Assembly (NCBI RefSeq): GCF_003075415.1
Contig: NZ_QDAH01000010.1
Coordinates: forward strand, 62,001 to 126,000
Origin: Microvirga sp. KLBC 81
Lineage (GTDB): Bacteria; Pseudomonadota; Alphaproteobacteria; Rhizobiales; Beijerinckiaceae
DNA length: 64,000 nucleotides
Direction: 5' to 3'
In this document: piece after piece, positions 28,439 through 37,129 of the stretch
Layout: each line of letters opens with the position of its first letter
Position numbering within the stretch: position 1 is the stretch's first letter
Notes under the pieces: generated by a model
What the model was told of the DNA's origin: nothing
The model's input: only the letters and a program-made list of their open reading frames with translations
Database searches by the model: none
Made by a program: the position numbers and the translations under genes

Positions 28439-29434
28439 ATGGCACTTGCACAGACCCAATCCGCCTCGCCCGACCAGGCCGTCACCTCGGCCCTCCGCAC
28501 GCTCGAAACCGAGCGCGAAGGCCTGACCATCCTGATGGACGCCATCGGCAACGGGCTCGGCCCCCTCTTCACCGCTGCCGTCGAGACGATAGCCGCCGCC
28601 AGAGGCCGGGTGATCGTGACCGGCATGGGCAAGTCCGGCCATGTGGGCCGCAAGATCGCCGCCACCTTCGCCTCCACCGGCACCCCCGCCCATTACGTCC
28701 ACCCCGCTGAAGCCAGCCACGGCGACCTCGGCATGGTGCAGGCGGAGGACGTGATTCTCGCGCTGTCCTGGTCCGGCGAGACGACGGAGCTGGCCGACAT
28801 CATTGGCTACGCCAAGCGTTTCCGGGTGCCGCTGGTCGCTTTCACCTCGAATGCAGGCTCGACCCTGGGGCAGGCCGCCGACATTTGCCTGGCGCTGCCC
28901 AAGGCCAGGGAAGCCTGCCCCAACGGGCTTGCGCCGACCACCTCGACAACCATTCAGCTCGCGTTGGGCGATGCGCTCGCCATTGCGTTGCTCGAAAAAC
29001 GTGGCTTCACGGCGGAGCACTTCCGCGTGTTCCATCCGGGCGGCAAGCTCGGCGCGCGCCTGAAACTGGTGCGCGACATCATGCACAAGGACGAGCGACT
29101 GCCGATCGTCGGCGTTGATGCGCGGATGGATCAGGCCATCGAGGAGATCGGCCGCAAGGGCTTCGGCTCGGTGATCGTGGTGAATGCGGACGGCACGCTC
29201 GCCGGCATCGTCACCGACGGCGATCTGCGCCGCAACCTGCGCCCCGATCTCGGCACCTTGCCGGTCACGGCAATCATGACACGTACGCCGCGCACCATCG
29301 CGCCGGATGCGCTGCTGGCCACCGCGCTCGAGATCGAGGAAACCGCACGCATCACGTCGCTGATCGTGGTCGAGAACAACAGGCCCATCGGGCTTGTGCA
29401 TTATCTCGATCTGCTGCGCGCCGGCGTGGCATAA
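28439..29434 (+). CDS. kdsD: D-arabinose-5-phosphate isomerase
   Basis: KdsD isomerises ribulose 5-phosphate to arabinose 5-phosphate, the first step to KDO of lipopolysaccharide. The 331 residues hold a SIS sugar-isomerase domain (about 40-175), with VIVTGMGKSGHVGRKIAATF, PAEASHGDLGMV (active-site His) and LSWSGETTELADII. Two CBS domains follow (about 205-325), beginning RDIMHKDERLPIV and TAIMTRTPRTIAP. The GGKLGARL segment links them. It follows galU on the same strand and is convergent with the NfeD gene at 13 bases. The start is in a stable hairpin context. Confidence 0.93.
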   Translation: MALAQTQSASPDQAVTSALRTLETEREGLTILMDAIGNGLGPLFTAAVETIAAARGRVIVTGMGKSGHVGRKIAATFASTGTPAHYVHPAEASHGDLGMVQAEDVILALSWSGETTELADIIGYAKRFRVPLVAFTSNAGSTLGQAADICLALPKAREACPNGLAPTTSTTIQLALGDALAIALLEKRGFTAEHFRVFHPGGKLGARLKLVRDIMHKDERLPIVGVDARMDQAIEEIGRKGFGSVIVVNADGTLAGIVTDGDLRRNLRPDLGTLPVTAIMTRTPRTIAPDALLATALEIEETARITSLIVVENNRPIGLVHYLDLLRAGVA

Positions 29435-29447
29435 TCCCTACCGCTTT

Positions 29448-29897
29448 TTAAGGATCGTCCACGACAAGCGTCGAGCCTTCGACACGCACGACGCGGACCT
29501 TGGCCCCCTTGAAGCGGTCGGCACCCATGACGCGCCATGAGCTGTCGCCAACCCGGATGCGCCCTTCTCCACCCTTGATCGGCGTTTCCAGCGTGAACAC
29601 CTGGCCAACGAGCGCCTGCCCACGTTGGTTGAGGTAAGGCTCCGCCTGCTGGGACTGCGTCTTCGAGCGGGTCACGAACCGTCCCAGCACCACCGCCGCG
29701 ACGGCAAGTAAAGCAAAAACGATAAAGGCTGCCTGCCAGGACAGATCGAGCGCCGCATCGAGCAGGCCCGTCGCAATGGCAGCAAGCCCGAGCCACAGAA
29801 AGAAAATGCCGGGCGCCACCAATTCAACGCCGATCAGCACGACGCCGAGAATGAGCCAGCTCCAGGCTCCCAGGCTGACGAATGCATCGCGGATCAT
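29448..29897 (-). CDS. NfeD family membrane protein
   Basis: This is a short NfeD-type protein of 149 residues (NfeD1b class) that works with SPFH/stomatin proteins in membrane-domain organisation or quality control. Two or three N-terminal membrane segments (AWSWLILGVVLIGVELVAPG, FFLWLGLAAIATGLL, AAFIVFALLAVAAVVLG) are followed by a charged linker. A soluble OB-fold domain (ALVGQVFTLETPIKGGEGRI, then RVMGADRFKGAKVRVVRVEG) ends the protein. Its start overlaps the stop of the upstream SPFH gene by four bases (ATGA), the classic partner arrangement. Confidence 0.9.
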   Translation of the reverse strand: MIRDAFVSLGAWSWLILGVVLIGVELVAPGIFFLWLGLAAIATGLLDAALDLSWQAAFIVFALLAVAAVVLGRFVTRSKTQSQQAEPYLNQRGQALVGQVFTLETPIKGGEGRIRVGDSSWRVMGADRFKGAKVRVVRVEGSTLVVDDP

Positions 29898-30880
29898 GAG
29901 CGCTCCGCTCCCTTCGTGACGGCAGGCACGCTGCGTGTCGCCTTCAAAGCGGGCGCGCTGCCATCACCTCCGAATACGGATTTCGTAAGCTCCGCGATGC
30001 CGCCGAGCGTACCGGCAAGTCCCGCCGCTTCGATGGGCACGATCACGACCTTCTGGTTGGGAGCTGTCGCGAGACTGCGGATGGCGTCGATGTATTTTTC
30101 CGCCACGATGAAGTTGGCGGCATTAAGATCGCCGCGCGTGATTGCATCGCTCACCATGCCGGTTGCCTTCGCTTCCGCTTCGGCCAAACGCTCGCGCGCC
30201 TCCGCGTCACGGAATGCCGCTTCCCTGCGGCCTTCGGCTGACAGAATCTGTGCTTGTTTCTCACCTTCCGCGCGCAGGATTTCCGCCTGCCGCAAGCCTT
30301 CCGCTTCGAGCACTGCGGCGCGCTTCTCACGCTCGGCCTTCATCTGGCGTGCCATGGCGCCGGCAAGATCCTGCGGCGGGATGATGTCCCGGATCTCGAC
30401 GCGCGTGACCTTCGCGCCCCATGGTGAGGCAGCGGCATCGACGACGCTCAGCAGGCGTTCGTTGATCTCATCACGGTGGGACAGGAGCTGATCGAGATCC
30501 ATGGAGCCGACGACCGTGCGGATGTTGGTCATCGTCAGCACCATGAGCGCCTGATTGAGATCGGCCACCTCGTAGGACGCACGCGCTGCATCGAGCACCT
30601 GGAAGAAGGCCACGGCATCGATGGTGACGGCCGCGTTGTCGCGGGTGAAGGCTTCCTGGCTCGGAATGTCGAGCACCTGCTCCATGACATTCACCTTCTT
30701 GCCGATCTGGTCGATATAGGGAACGATCAGAGCAAGGCCGGGGGTCAGCGTGCGCGAGTAACGCCCGAAGCGCTCGACCGTATAGGCATAGCCCTGCGGA
30801 ACCGTTCTCACCCCCATTGCGATCGTCACCACGACCACGAGTACGAGAACGATCACGAAGATATCGAAACCACCAAACAT
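29894..30880 (-). CDS. SPFH/stomatin-like protein (QmcA family)
   Basis: This is a membrane-anchored band-7 protein of 328 residues. It has one N-terminal membrane segment (IFVIVLVLVVVVTIAMGV) and then the SPFH domain, with VPQGYAYTVERFGRYSRTLTPGL, VMEQVLDIPSQEAFTRDNA and TNIRTVVGSMDLDQLLS. A long helical coiled coil follows (MARQMKAEREKRAAVLEAEGLRQ and alanine/glutamate-rich repeats to about residue 245), ending in a hydrophobic tail. Such proteins form large oligomeric cages that organise membrane proteases. The gene is translationally coupled to nfeD. The name QmcA comes from the E. coli relative. Confidence 0.9.
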   Translation of the reverse strand: MFGGFDIFVIVLVLVVVVTIAMGVRTVPQGYAYTVERFGRYSRTLTPGLALIVPYIDQIGKKVNVMEQVLDIPSQEAFTRDNAAVTIDAVAFFQVLDAARASYEVADLNQALMVLTMTNIRTVVGSMDLDQLLSHRDEINERLLSVVDAAASPWGAKVTRVEIRDIIPPQDLAGAMARQMKAEREKRAAVLEAEGLRQAEILRAEGEKQAQILSAEGRREAAFRDAEARERLAEAEAKATGMVSDAITRGDLNAANFIVAEKYIDAIRSLATAPNQKVVIVPIEAAGLAGTLGGIAELTKSVFGGDGSAPALKATRSVPAVTKGAERS

Positions 30881-30973
30881 CCTTCAGCCCCCAAGCAACG
30901 CAGTTGCAGAGGCTAAGCTAGCCGAAAGCAGCGAGGCCGACTAGAGCATCCCAAACCGGGGCGTTCCAAGCAG

Positions 30974-31054
30974 ACCTCGTCTTGAGAAGCAGCCGTAGGC
31001 TGCGTCTCGAAAGAGGATCCAGCGCATTTTGGTCTCTCCTTCGAGACGGTCGCT
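30974..31054. repeat. Degenerate family-2 repeat
   Basis: ACCTCGTCTTGAGAAGCAG, then GTAGGCTGCGTCTCGAAAGAGG and CTCCTTCGAGACGGTCGC match the family-2 core, but the outer right arm is missing. It ends at the hemH stop codon (31055-31057). Confidence 0.7.
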
Positions 31055-32122
31055 TCAGATCCAGCCCTGAAGCTCGCGCTCCACGATGTGATTGATCACG
31101 CGCATGCCTTCCGGAGAATCGTTGAGGCACGGCAGATAGGCGAATTCCTCGCCGCCGTTGTGCATGAAGATCTCGCGGTTCTCGCCGTTGAGCTCTTCCA
31201 GAGTCTCCAGGCAATCGGCGGAGAAGCCGGGTGCGACGATCGCCATGCGCTTCACGCCGCTTTTCGCCAGTGCTTCGACCGTCTTGTCCGTATAGGGCTG
31301 CAGCCATTCCGCCGTGCCGAAACGCGACTGGAAGCTCATGCGGAACCTGTCGGCCGGCCAGCCGAAAGCCTCGCGCATCAGGCGCCAGGTCTTCACGCAT
31401 TGGCAGTGATAGGGATCGCCTTTGAGCAGGTATTCTTTCGGCACGCCGTGGAATGAGACGAGGATCACCTCCGGCTCGAAGGTGAGCTTGGCGAGTTCCT
31501 GCTTCATCGAGGCGACGACGGATTCAATGTAGACCGGATCGTCGTGATAGGGCGGCGAGACGCGCACGGTCGGCTGCCAGCGCATATCCATCAGCGCGCG
31601 GAAGGCCTGATCGCAAGCGGTCGCAGAGGTCGCCGCCGCATATTGCGGATAGAGCGGTACAAGCAGGATGCGATCGCAACCCTGATCGAGCAGCGCCTGG
31701 ATGCGCTCACGGACCTCGGGCTTGCCGTAGCGCATCGCCCAGTCGACAGTGATCTTGTCGCCGGCGATGCTCTTCAGATGCGCCGTCACCTTCTCGGCCT
31801 GATTGCGGGTGATCGTCTTGAGCGGCCCCTCGTCGAGCTCGTTGTTCCAGATCGAGGCGTAATCGCGACCCTTGGGCCCGGGACGCTTGGTGAGAATGAT
31901 CAGATTGAGGATCGGCCACCACAGGAGGCGCGGCGTTTCGATCACGCGGCGGTCGGAGAGAAACTCCTTGAGGTAGCGCCGCATGGGCCAATAGGTGGTT
32001 CCTTCCGGCGTTCCGAGATTCATCAGAAGCACGCCGATCCGACCCGACCTCGCGGGCGGGTGATCCACCGGGCGCACGCCCTGGCCCGTTCCGGTCACGT
32101 TGACACGTTCGTTCATTGACAA
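31055..32122 (-). CDS. hemH: Ferrochelatase
   Basis: HemH inserts ferrous iron into protoporphyrin IX, the last step of heme synthesis, at the inner membrane. The 355 residues contain RIGVLLMNLGTPE, YLKEFLSDRRVIE, PLYPQYAAAT, the active-site His region ILVSFHGVPKEYLLKGDPYHCQC, and FQSRFGTAEWLQPYTD. ITRNQAEKV lies earlier in the chain. IVAPGFSADCLETLEEL is also typical. Cysteines at YHCQC, ADCLE and YLPCL could support the iron-sulfur cluster known in some alphaproteobacterial ferrochelatases, but I cannot confirm this. The 28-residue polar N-terminus is a little longer than usual. The stop abuts a family-2 repeat. Confidence 0.94.
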   Translation of the reverse strand: MSMNERVNVTGTGQGVRPVDHPPARSGRIGVLLMNLGTPEGTTYWPMRRYLKEFLSDRRVIETPRLLWWPILNLIILTKRPGPKGRDYASIWNNELDEGPLKTITRNQAEKVTAHLKSIAGDKITVDWAMRYGKPEVRERIQALLDQGCDRILLVPLYPQYAAATSATACDQAFRALMDMRWQPTVRVSPPYHDDPVYIESVVASMKQELAKLTFEPEVILVSFHGVPKEYLLKGDPYHCQCVKTWRLMREAFGWPADRFRMSFQSRFGTAEWLQPYTDKTVEALAKSGVKRMAIVAPGFSADCLETLEELNGENREIFMHNGGEEFAYLPCLNDSPEGMRVINHIVERELQGWI

Positions 32123-32230
32123 AAGCCCTTGCAGTGGAGTCCGGCATGGAGCCCGCTCGTTGATGGCGCTCTAGATAGTGGCTTTTTGTCTGTTACGCCA
32201 ATGTGTTCGTGTTTCACATTGCTGCGGGTC

Positions 32231-34462
32231 TCATGCCGGCCGTGAGATCGGCGGGCTCAAGTTCGCGGTGGCCTGGAGCGGCGCGTCGATGGCGACACGC
32301 AGGCCCGCCGGATCGTAATCGACCTCAACCTTGGCATTGAGCTGCGTCGTCAAGACCCGATGCAGCAGGCGGGAGCCGAAGCCTTGCCGGTCCGGCTGGG
32401 ACACGCTGGGCCCGCCCCGCTCCTGCCAGGCCATGGTGAGACGCTTCTCGTCGTCTTCGCCATGCACATCCCACGTCACGGAAACTTTGCCGTTACGCAT
32501 GGAGAGAGCGCCATATTTTGCGGCATTCGTCGTCAATTCGTGAATGGCCATGCCGATAGGCACAGCGATCTCGGAGGGCAGCTCCACGGTCGGGCCTTCG
32601 AGCGTGATCCGCTCACCCCGCACATCGTTGTAGGGCTTGAGTTCCTTCTCCAGGATCTCGCGAAGCGGCGCGGTCTGCCACAGCGCTTCGGTGAGCAGCG
32701 AATGCGTGTTCGCGAGCGAGACGATGCGCCCCACGAAGGCTTTGTAGAACTCGTCGATGTTCGAGGTGGAGCGTGCAGTAGCGCCAACCACGGCCTGCAC
32801 GGTCGCAAGTGTGTTCTTCACCCGGTGGTGCAGCTCACGGATGAGGAAGGATTGCTGATTCTGCGCCTGCCTGCGCTCCTCGATCTCGTACTGGGCTTCC
32901 TGATAAAGGCGTCCGTTCTCAAGCGCAACGGCCGCCTGGGCGGCGAGGCCTGTCACGAGGCGCTCGGCACGCTCCGTGAAAGCCCCTGCCCGCTCATGGG
33001 CGAAGAGCAGAAGACCCTGGATCTGCCCGGTGCGCGACGAGACAGGAATCGCCATGACGCTGCGCACCCTGGCGCGATCATGAGAATGAGGATCGGCGGA
33101 TGCGGCTCCGAGCTCGGGATCGTCCGCGATGTCGTCGAACCGGATGATCCTGCCCTGGTCGAAGACCGCCGTGCAGATCTGGTCGATGGGGAGTTTCGCA
33201 AAAGCGGAGCGGGAGCCTCCGGAAGTGTAGAGTCCATACTCCTCCGCGCGCGTGCCGGCCACGGAGGCATCGCCTCGGTTGGAGAAATAGGCACCGGCCT
33301 GCGCGCCGGTGAGAAGCACCGCCGCCTCGACCACGTTCTCGATCAGCCGGTCCACATCGAGCTCGGCCGCAAGAGCCCGCCCCGTCCGGTTCAGCACTTC
33401 GAGAGCCGCCGTTTCCGTCTGCAACTCGCTGGTGCGAAGCGCCACTTCCTTCTGCAGGAAAGCCTCCGTGGCGGCCTGCTCCCGGAACTGCTGAGATGCC
33501 AGGGCCGTGAGGGCCGCCAGTGCCAGGAACGCGATCAGCGCGAAGGCGCCGTAGAGCTTCATCTGGATGGTCCAGGGTCCCCAATAGGCATTATTGGGAA
33601 TGCTGACATTGATGTAGAGCGGCATCTCGCCGACCCTGCGGTAGGCTCCCGTCCGCTCTTCGCCCCTGCTCAGGAAGGAGTAAGTACCCGCCACGGCATT
33701 GCCCGCGATTGCTCTATCAAGGGCAGCCTTGTCGATGGGGAAGAAAGACAGCCCGTCGGGCGATAACGGAAGCTGAGCGATGATTGCCGCATCGGCGGCA
33801 CGCACCAAGGTAACCCGGCTACCCTTCGGCAGGCGAAGCTTGCCCCAATAGGTTTCGAAATAGGACAGGGCCACGGTGGCCGAGACGATGCCATGGAAGG
33901 CGTTATCCTGGCCATCGAGGCGACGGCTGATCATGAAGGTCGGCAGCTTCGTGACGCGCCCGATAATCGGCTCCCCGACGAACAGCCCCTGATCCGACTT
34001 GGCTTGTGCCTTGAAAGCATCCCGGTCCGCCACGTTCGAGGGCGGGGTCGGGAACCCTGCCGTCGTCAACCGCAGGCGCCCATTCGAGTCATTGAGCCAG
34101 AGATTGTCGAAATACGGCAGTGTTTCCTTGATGGTGACCAGGTGCTGCCAATGGGGTTTGGACGTCTCGATCAGGTCCCAGTTGTCCCCTTCGACCAGGA
34201 CTGCCACCTGCTTCAGGGTGAGGTCGGCGACTTCGAGAAGGCGAGCCGTATGATCCGCCAGGAAATAGGCGTTGCTGGCAATCTCCTGCTCGTTGCGCTG
34301 AATCAGGCGGTTACGCTGTTCCCAGGCAATGTAGCCGAACGTGATGAGAATGAAGAAAACGCCGAACCAGCCCATGATCAGGGTCAGGCGGCCGCGTGCC
34401 AGCAATTGACGGCGGCGCTTGAAGGACGAGCTGGAACGTTCGGTATGGAGTGAAAACTGCAA
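32231..34462 (-). CDS. HWE-family sensor histidine kinase with extracytoplasmic and GAF domains
   Basis: This is a membrane sensor kinase of about 743 residues. An arginine-rich N-terminus and one membrane segment (TLIMGWFGVFFILITFGYIAW) lead to a large periplasmic double-Cache-like sensor domain, then a second segment (LYGAFALIAFLALAALTALA). A helical linker and a GAF domain (DVDRLIENVVEAAVLLTGAQ to LAAQAAVALENGRLY) follow. The kinase core has the H-box RELHHRVKNTLATVQAVV, MAIHELTTNAAKYGALS and the HWE-type WQERGG...GFGSRLL. No response regulator is adjacent, so it is an orphan. The start is unsure: a TTG at 34462 fits the coding look of the codons, and an ATG at 34375 is the conservative choice. 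Confidence 0.85.
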   Translation of the reverse strand: MQFSLHTERSSSSFKRRRQLLARGRLTLIMGWFGVFFILITFGYIAWEQRNRLIQRNEQEIASNAYFLADHTARLLEVADLTLKQVAVLVEGDNWDLIETSKPHWQHLVTIKETLPYFDNLWLNDSNGRLRLTTAGFPTPPSNVADRDAFKAQAKSDQGLFVGEPIIGRVTKLPTFMISRRLDGQDNAFHGIVSATVALSYFETYWGKLRLPKGSRVTLVRAADAAIIAQLPLSPDGLSFFPIDKAALDRAIAGNAVAGTYSFLSRGEERTGAYRRVGEMPLYINVSIPNNAYWGPWTIQMKLYGAFALIAFLALAALTALASQQFREQAATEAFLQKEVALRTSELQTETAALEVLNRTGRALAAELDVDRLIENVVEAAVLLTGAQAGAYFSNRGDASVAGTRAEEYGLYTSGGSRSAFAKLPIDQICTAVFDQGRIIRFDDIADDPELGAASADPHSHDRARVRSVMAIPVSSRTGQIQGLLLFAHERAGAFTERAERLVTGLAAQAAVALENGRLYQEAQYEIEERRQAQNQQSFLIRELHHRVKNTLATVQAVVGATARSTSNIDEFYKAFVGRIVSLANTHSLLTEALWQTAPLREILEKELKPYNDVRGERITLEGPTVELPSEIAVPIGMAIHELTTNAAKYGALSMRNGKVSVTWDVHGEDDEKRLTMAWQERGGPSVSQPDRQGFGSRLLHRVLTTQLNAKVEVDYDPAGLRVAIDAPLQATANLSPPISRPA

Positions 34463-34564
34463 TGAATGAAGTCGCTTTGATGCTGCGATTCGCTTGAATG
34501 AGCGCCAAACATGGCACAGCAAGGGCGAGAGATGGAAAGGGTAAATTATGACCCCTCCACCTTG

Positions 34565-34600
34565 AAAAATAAAACGCCGAGACCCGCGGCAGGCCCCGGC
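34565..34600 (-). terminator. Terminator after the 5'-nucleotidase gene
   Basis: On the minus strand a 9-base stem (34576-34584 with 34592-34600, two G-T wobbles) is followed by TTTTATTTTT. It lies 22 bases after the nucleotidase stop and upstream of the kinase gene. Confidence 0.85.
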
Positions 34601-34622
34601 GAATGAGTGATCGACCGCAGGA

Positions 34623-36134
34623 TCAGCGCAGGACGATGCGTCCCTCAACCTTCGGCGCGACCTTCCCGGCCTTCGCCACATAGTCGATCACCTGGCTTGC
34701 CATGAGCTGGCTGGCCGAGACGTCGATAAGGGACTTGGCTTCCGTGAACATGCGGTAGCCATCGCCACCGCGGGCCATGAAGTCGTTGGTGGCGAGCTTG
34801 TAGGTCTTGGCCGGATCGAGCGGCTCGCCATTGATCTTCACCGATTTCACGCGGCTGCCGACCGGCTCCTTCAGGTCGATTTCGGCCACGATGCCGGAAA
34901 CCTGCGGGAAGCGGCCGCCGAGCTCGCGCACCTGGCTTACGCCGTTCTCCAGTGCGGCCTTGATCTGCTCGCCCTTGACCTCCAGCAGAACCGTGGTGTT
35001 GCCGAAGGGCATCTCCGCCAGGATATCGCGGCGGGTCAGCTTCTGGCCGGCCTCGTATTGCTTGTCCGCACGGATGCCGCCGCCATTGGTGATGGCCACA
35101 TCGGCACCGACGGAGCTTTTGAGCGCATCGGCGATCAGGTTACCCATGGCAGCCTCGCCGCCACGAACGGTGGCGCGGCGGCTGTCGAGGGGTGTTTCCG
35201 TCACGCCGATATCGATGTCGAGCTCCTTGGAGAGCTTGTCCTCATAGCCCTTCACCACGGCCTCGATCTCCGGATCGGGCTTCACTGTCGCGCTGTCCAC
35301 GATGCGGAAGTTCGGCACCCAGGTAACCGTAACCTTGCCGTCCTTCTCGGCCTTCTTCACGGCGAGCTCCGTGATGGTGATGTAGTTGCCCTGGGACTCG
35401 GATTCGGTCAGCGTCACCTTGCCGTCATAGAAGGCGAGCAGGTGCTCGTCATGGCCGCCGATGATCACGTCGACGCCGGCGGAGCGGGCGATGATCATGT
35501 CGACTTCCAGCGGCGTGTGGGCGATGGCGACCACGATGTCCGCGCCCTTGCCACGCAGTTCCTTCGCCTTGGCGCGCGCCGTGTCGATGGTGGAGGAGAA
35601 CCTGATGTTGCCGGGGCTGGAGGCGATGGGCGTGTCCTCGGTGGTGAGGCCGAAGAAGCCGATCTTGACGCCCTGCACCTCGATCATCTTGTCGGGCTTG
35701 GTGTTCTCGGGCAGGCCATTGCCGTCGATGATGTTGGTGGCCAGAATGTCGAACTTGGCCTCCTTCATGCGGGCGCGGAAAGCGTCGGGGCCAAGATCGA
35801 ACTCGTGGTTGCCCGGCGCCATGGCATCGACGCCCATGCGGTTCAGGATGTCGATGATGTGCGCACCCTTGTCGAAGCCCGAAAGGAGCGAGGGCGAGAT
35901 GGTGTCGCCCGCATGGATGAAGAAGGCATTGCCCTTCGCCTTCTCTTCCTTGATCACCGTGGCCAGCCTTGCGAACCCGCCGCGGCCCTTCTCTGGGCTC
36001 ATGCGGTCGATATCGTTGGTCTGGACGAAGCGGAGGGTCACGGCTTCCTGCGCCAGGGCGGCGCCGGACAGAAGCAGAGACAATCCAAGGAAACCGGCAC
36101 GCAGGGCAGCGGAGGGTCGGCTAGTCAGCATCAT
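34623..36134 (-). CDS. Periplasmic metallophosphatase / 5'-nucleotidase
   Basis: This is an exported UshA-like enzyme of 503 residues. A signal peptide (LRAGFLGLSLLLSGAALAQ) precedes a calcineurin-type metallophosphatase domain with FIHAGDTISPSLL, APGNHEFDLG, VVAIAHTPLEVD and VIIGGHDEHLL. A C-terminal nucleotidase domain has AMGNLIADALKSSVGADVAITNGGGIRAD, FGNTTVLLEVKGEQI and TNDFMARGGDGYRMF. The first metal motif reads TNDID rather than the usual TNDxH, and GGHTH is replaced by GGHDEH, so the metal site is non-standard. The likely role is nucleotide or sugar-nucleotide salvage. The ATG at 36134 has GAGG upstream; a longer frame to 36305 is not supported. Confidence 0.88.
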   Translation of the reverse strand: MMLTSRPSAALRAGFLGLSLLLSGAALAQEAVTLRFVQTNDIDRMSPEKGRGGFARLATVIKEEKAKGNAFFIHAGDTISPSLLSGFDKGAHIIDILNRMGVDAMAPGNHEFDLGPDAFRARMKEAKFDILATNIIDGNGLPENTKPDKMIEVQGVKIGFFGLTTEDTPIASSPGNIRFSSTIDTARAKAKELRGKGADIVVAIAHTPLEVDMIIARSAGVDVIIGGHDEHLLAFYDGKVTLTESESQGNYITITELAVKKAEKDGKVTVTWVPNFRIVDSATVKPDPEIEAVVKGYEDKLSKELDIDIGVTETPLDSRRATVRGGEAAMGNLIADALKSSVGADVAITNGGGIRADKQYEAGQKLTRRDILAEMPFGNTTVLLEVKGEQIKAALENGVSQVRELGGRFPQVSGIVAEIDLKEPVGSRVKSVKINGEPLDPAKTYKLATNDFMARGGDGYRMFTEAKSLIDVSASQLMASQVIDYVAKAGKVAPKVEGRIVLR

Positions 36135-36327
36135 CGAAGATCCTCGTTTCGGGCGGCGCCCATAGCGGCAGGCACCAAGCCTAGGCCGGAAACGTGTCAC
36201 AGAAGCAACATCCTGTCGATGTCCTCGGCGCCCGGATGCCCGGCATGTGGTGATGCCATTTTCATCCATCTGGTCTAGAGACTTCTCAGCGCATCGATGC
36301 TGCACTTTTCACGAGGCGTCGCTTTCC

Positions 36328-37035
36328 ATGACCGGTTCCATTACCCAAGCCCTTGCAGAGTTCAGCCGCGACAGTCAGGCCGCCGCTTGGCTCAGGCTGC
36401 CCTTCTTCCAGGACGGCAGCGCCGATCTCGTGGCAGAAAAGGTCGATGCGGTGATTGCCGCGGGCGGCCATGTCCTGCCGCCGCCTGATCTCGTCTTCAC
36501 GAGCCTGATCCTGACGCCCTTGGACAAGGTCAAGGTCGTCATTCTCGGCCAGGATCCCTACCCGACCCCCGGTGATGCCCATGGCCTCGCCTTCTCCTAT
36601 CGCGGCTCGCGACGGCTGCCTGCATCCCTGCGCACGATCCTCGCGGAGATGGCGGCGGATCTGGATGTGCCCATGCCGAGATCAGGCGACCTGACGAAAT
36701 GGGCCGAGCAAGGCGTGCTGCTTCTCAACACGGCACTGACGGTGGAGAAGGGCAAGTCCGGCGCGCATGTGAAGTTCGGATGGTCGGAACTGGTCGATCA
36801 GGCCATCACCGCGATCTCGAAACAGCAGCCTGCCGTGGTCTTCCTGCTGTGGGGCGGGCCTGCCCGGAAACGCGCCGCCCTCGTCGACCGGAAGAAGCAT
36901 CTTGTCCTCGAAGCGGGACACCCCTCCCCGCTCAACCGCCTCAACGATTTCAAAGGCACCCGTCCCTTCAGCCGCACCAATGCCTGGCTCGTCGAGAAGG
37001 GCTTGAAGCCGATAGATTGGCGGCTCGACACCTGA
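36328..37035 (+). CDS. ung: Uracil-DNA glycosylase
   Basis: Ung removes uracil from DNA to start base-excision repair. The 235 residues match family-1 enzymes. The catalytic water-activating Asp76 is in VVILGQDPYPTPGDAHGLAFS, and the Leu-intercalation motif HPSPLN is near residue 195. VLLLNTALTVEKGKSGAH, VVFLLWGGPARKR and GTRPFSRTNAWL are also conserved. I chose the ATG at 36328; the frame upstream to 36247 lies in the divergent promoter region with the nucleotidase gene. An aminotransferase gene follows on the same strand after 94 bases. Confidence 0.95.
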   Translation: MTGSITQALAEFSRDSQAAAWLRLPFFQDGSADLVAEKVDAVIAAGGHVLPPPDLVFTSLILTPLDKVKVVILGQDPYPTPGDAHGLAFSYRGSRRLPASLRTILAEMAADLDVPMPRSGDLTKWAEQGVLLLNTALTVEKGKSGAHVKFGWSELVDQAITAISKQQPAVVFLLWGGPARKRAALVDRKKHLVLEAGHPSPLNRLNDFKGTRPFSRTNAWLVEKGLKPIDWRLDT

Positions 37036-37129
37036 ACGACCTTGCCGGGGGCCTGCCTAACGGGTAGGTCTCTCGCGGAACAATGACGCTCTCGCGAGGC
37101 ACAGCGCCGCGACGAGCCTGGAGGTCAGC

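Noticed and set aside
36290-36316. Short GCGCATCGATGCTGCACTTTTC resemblance to the family-1 repeat
   Set aside because: Too short and without a matching second arm.
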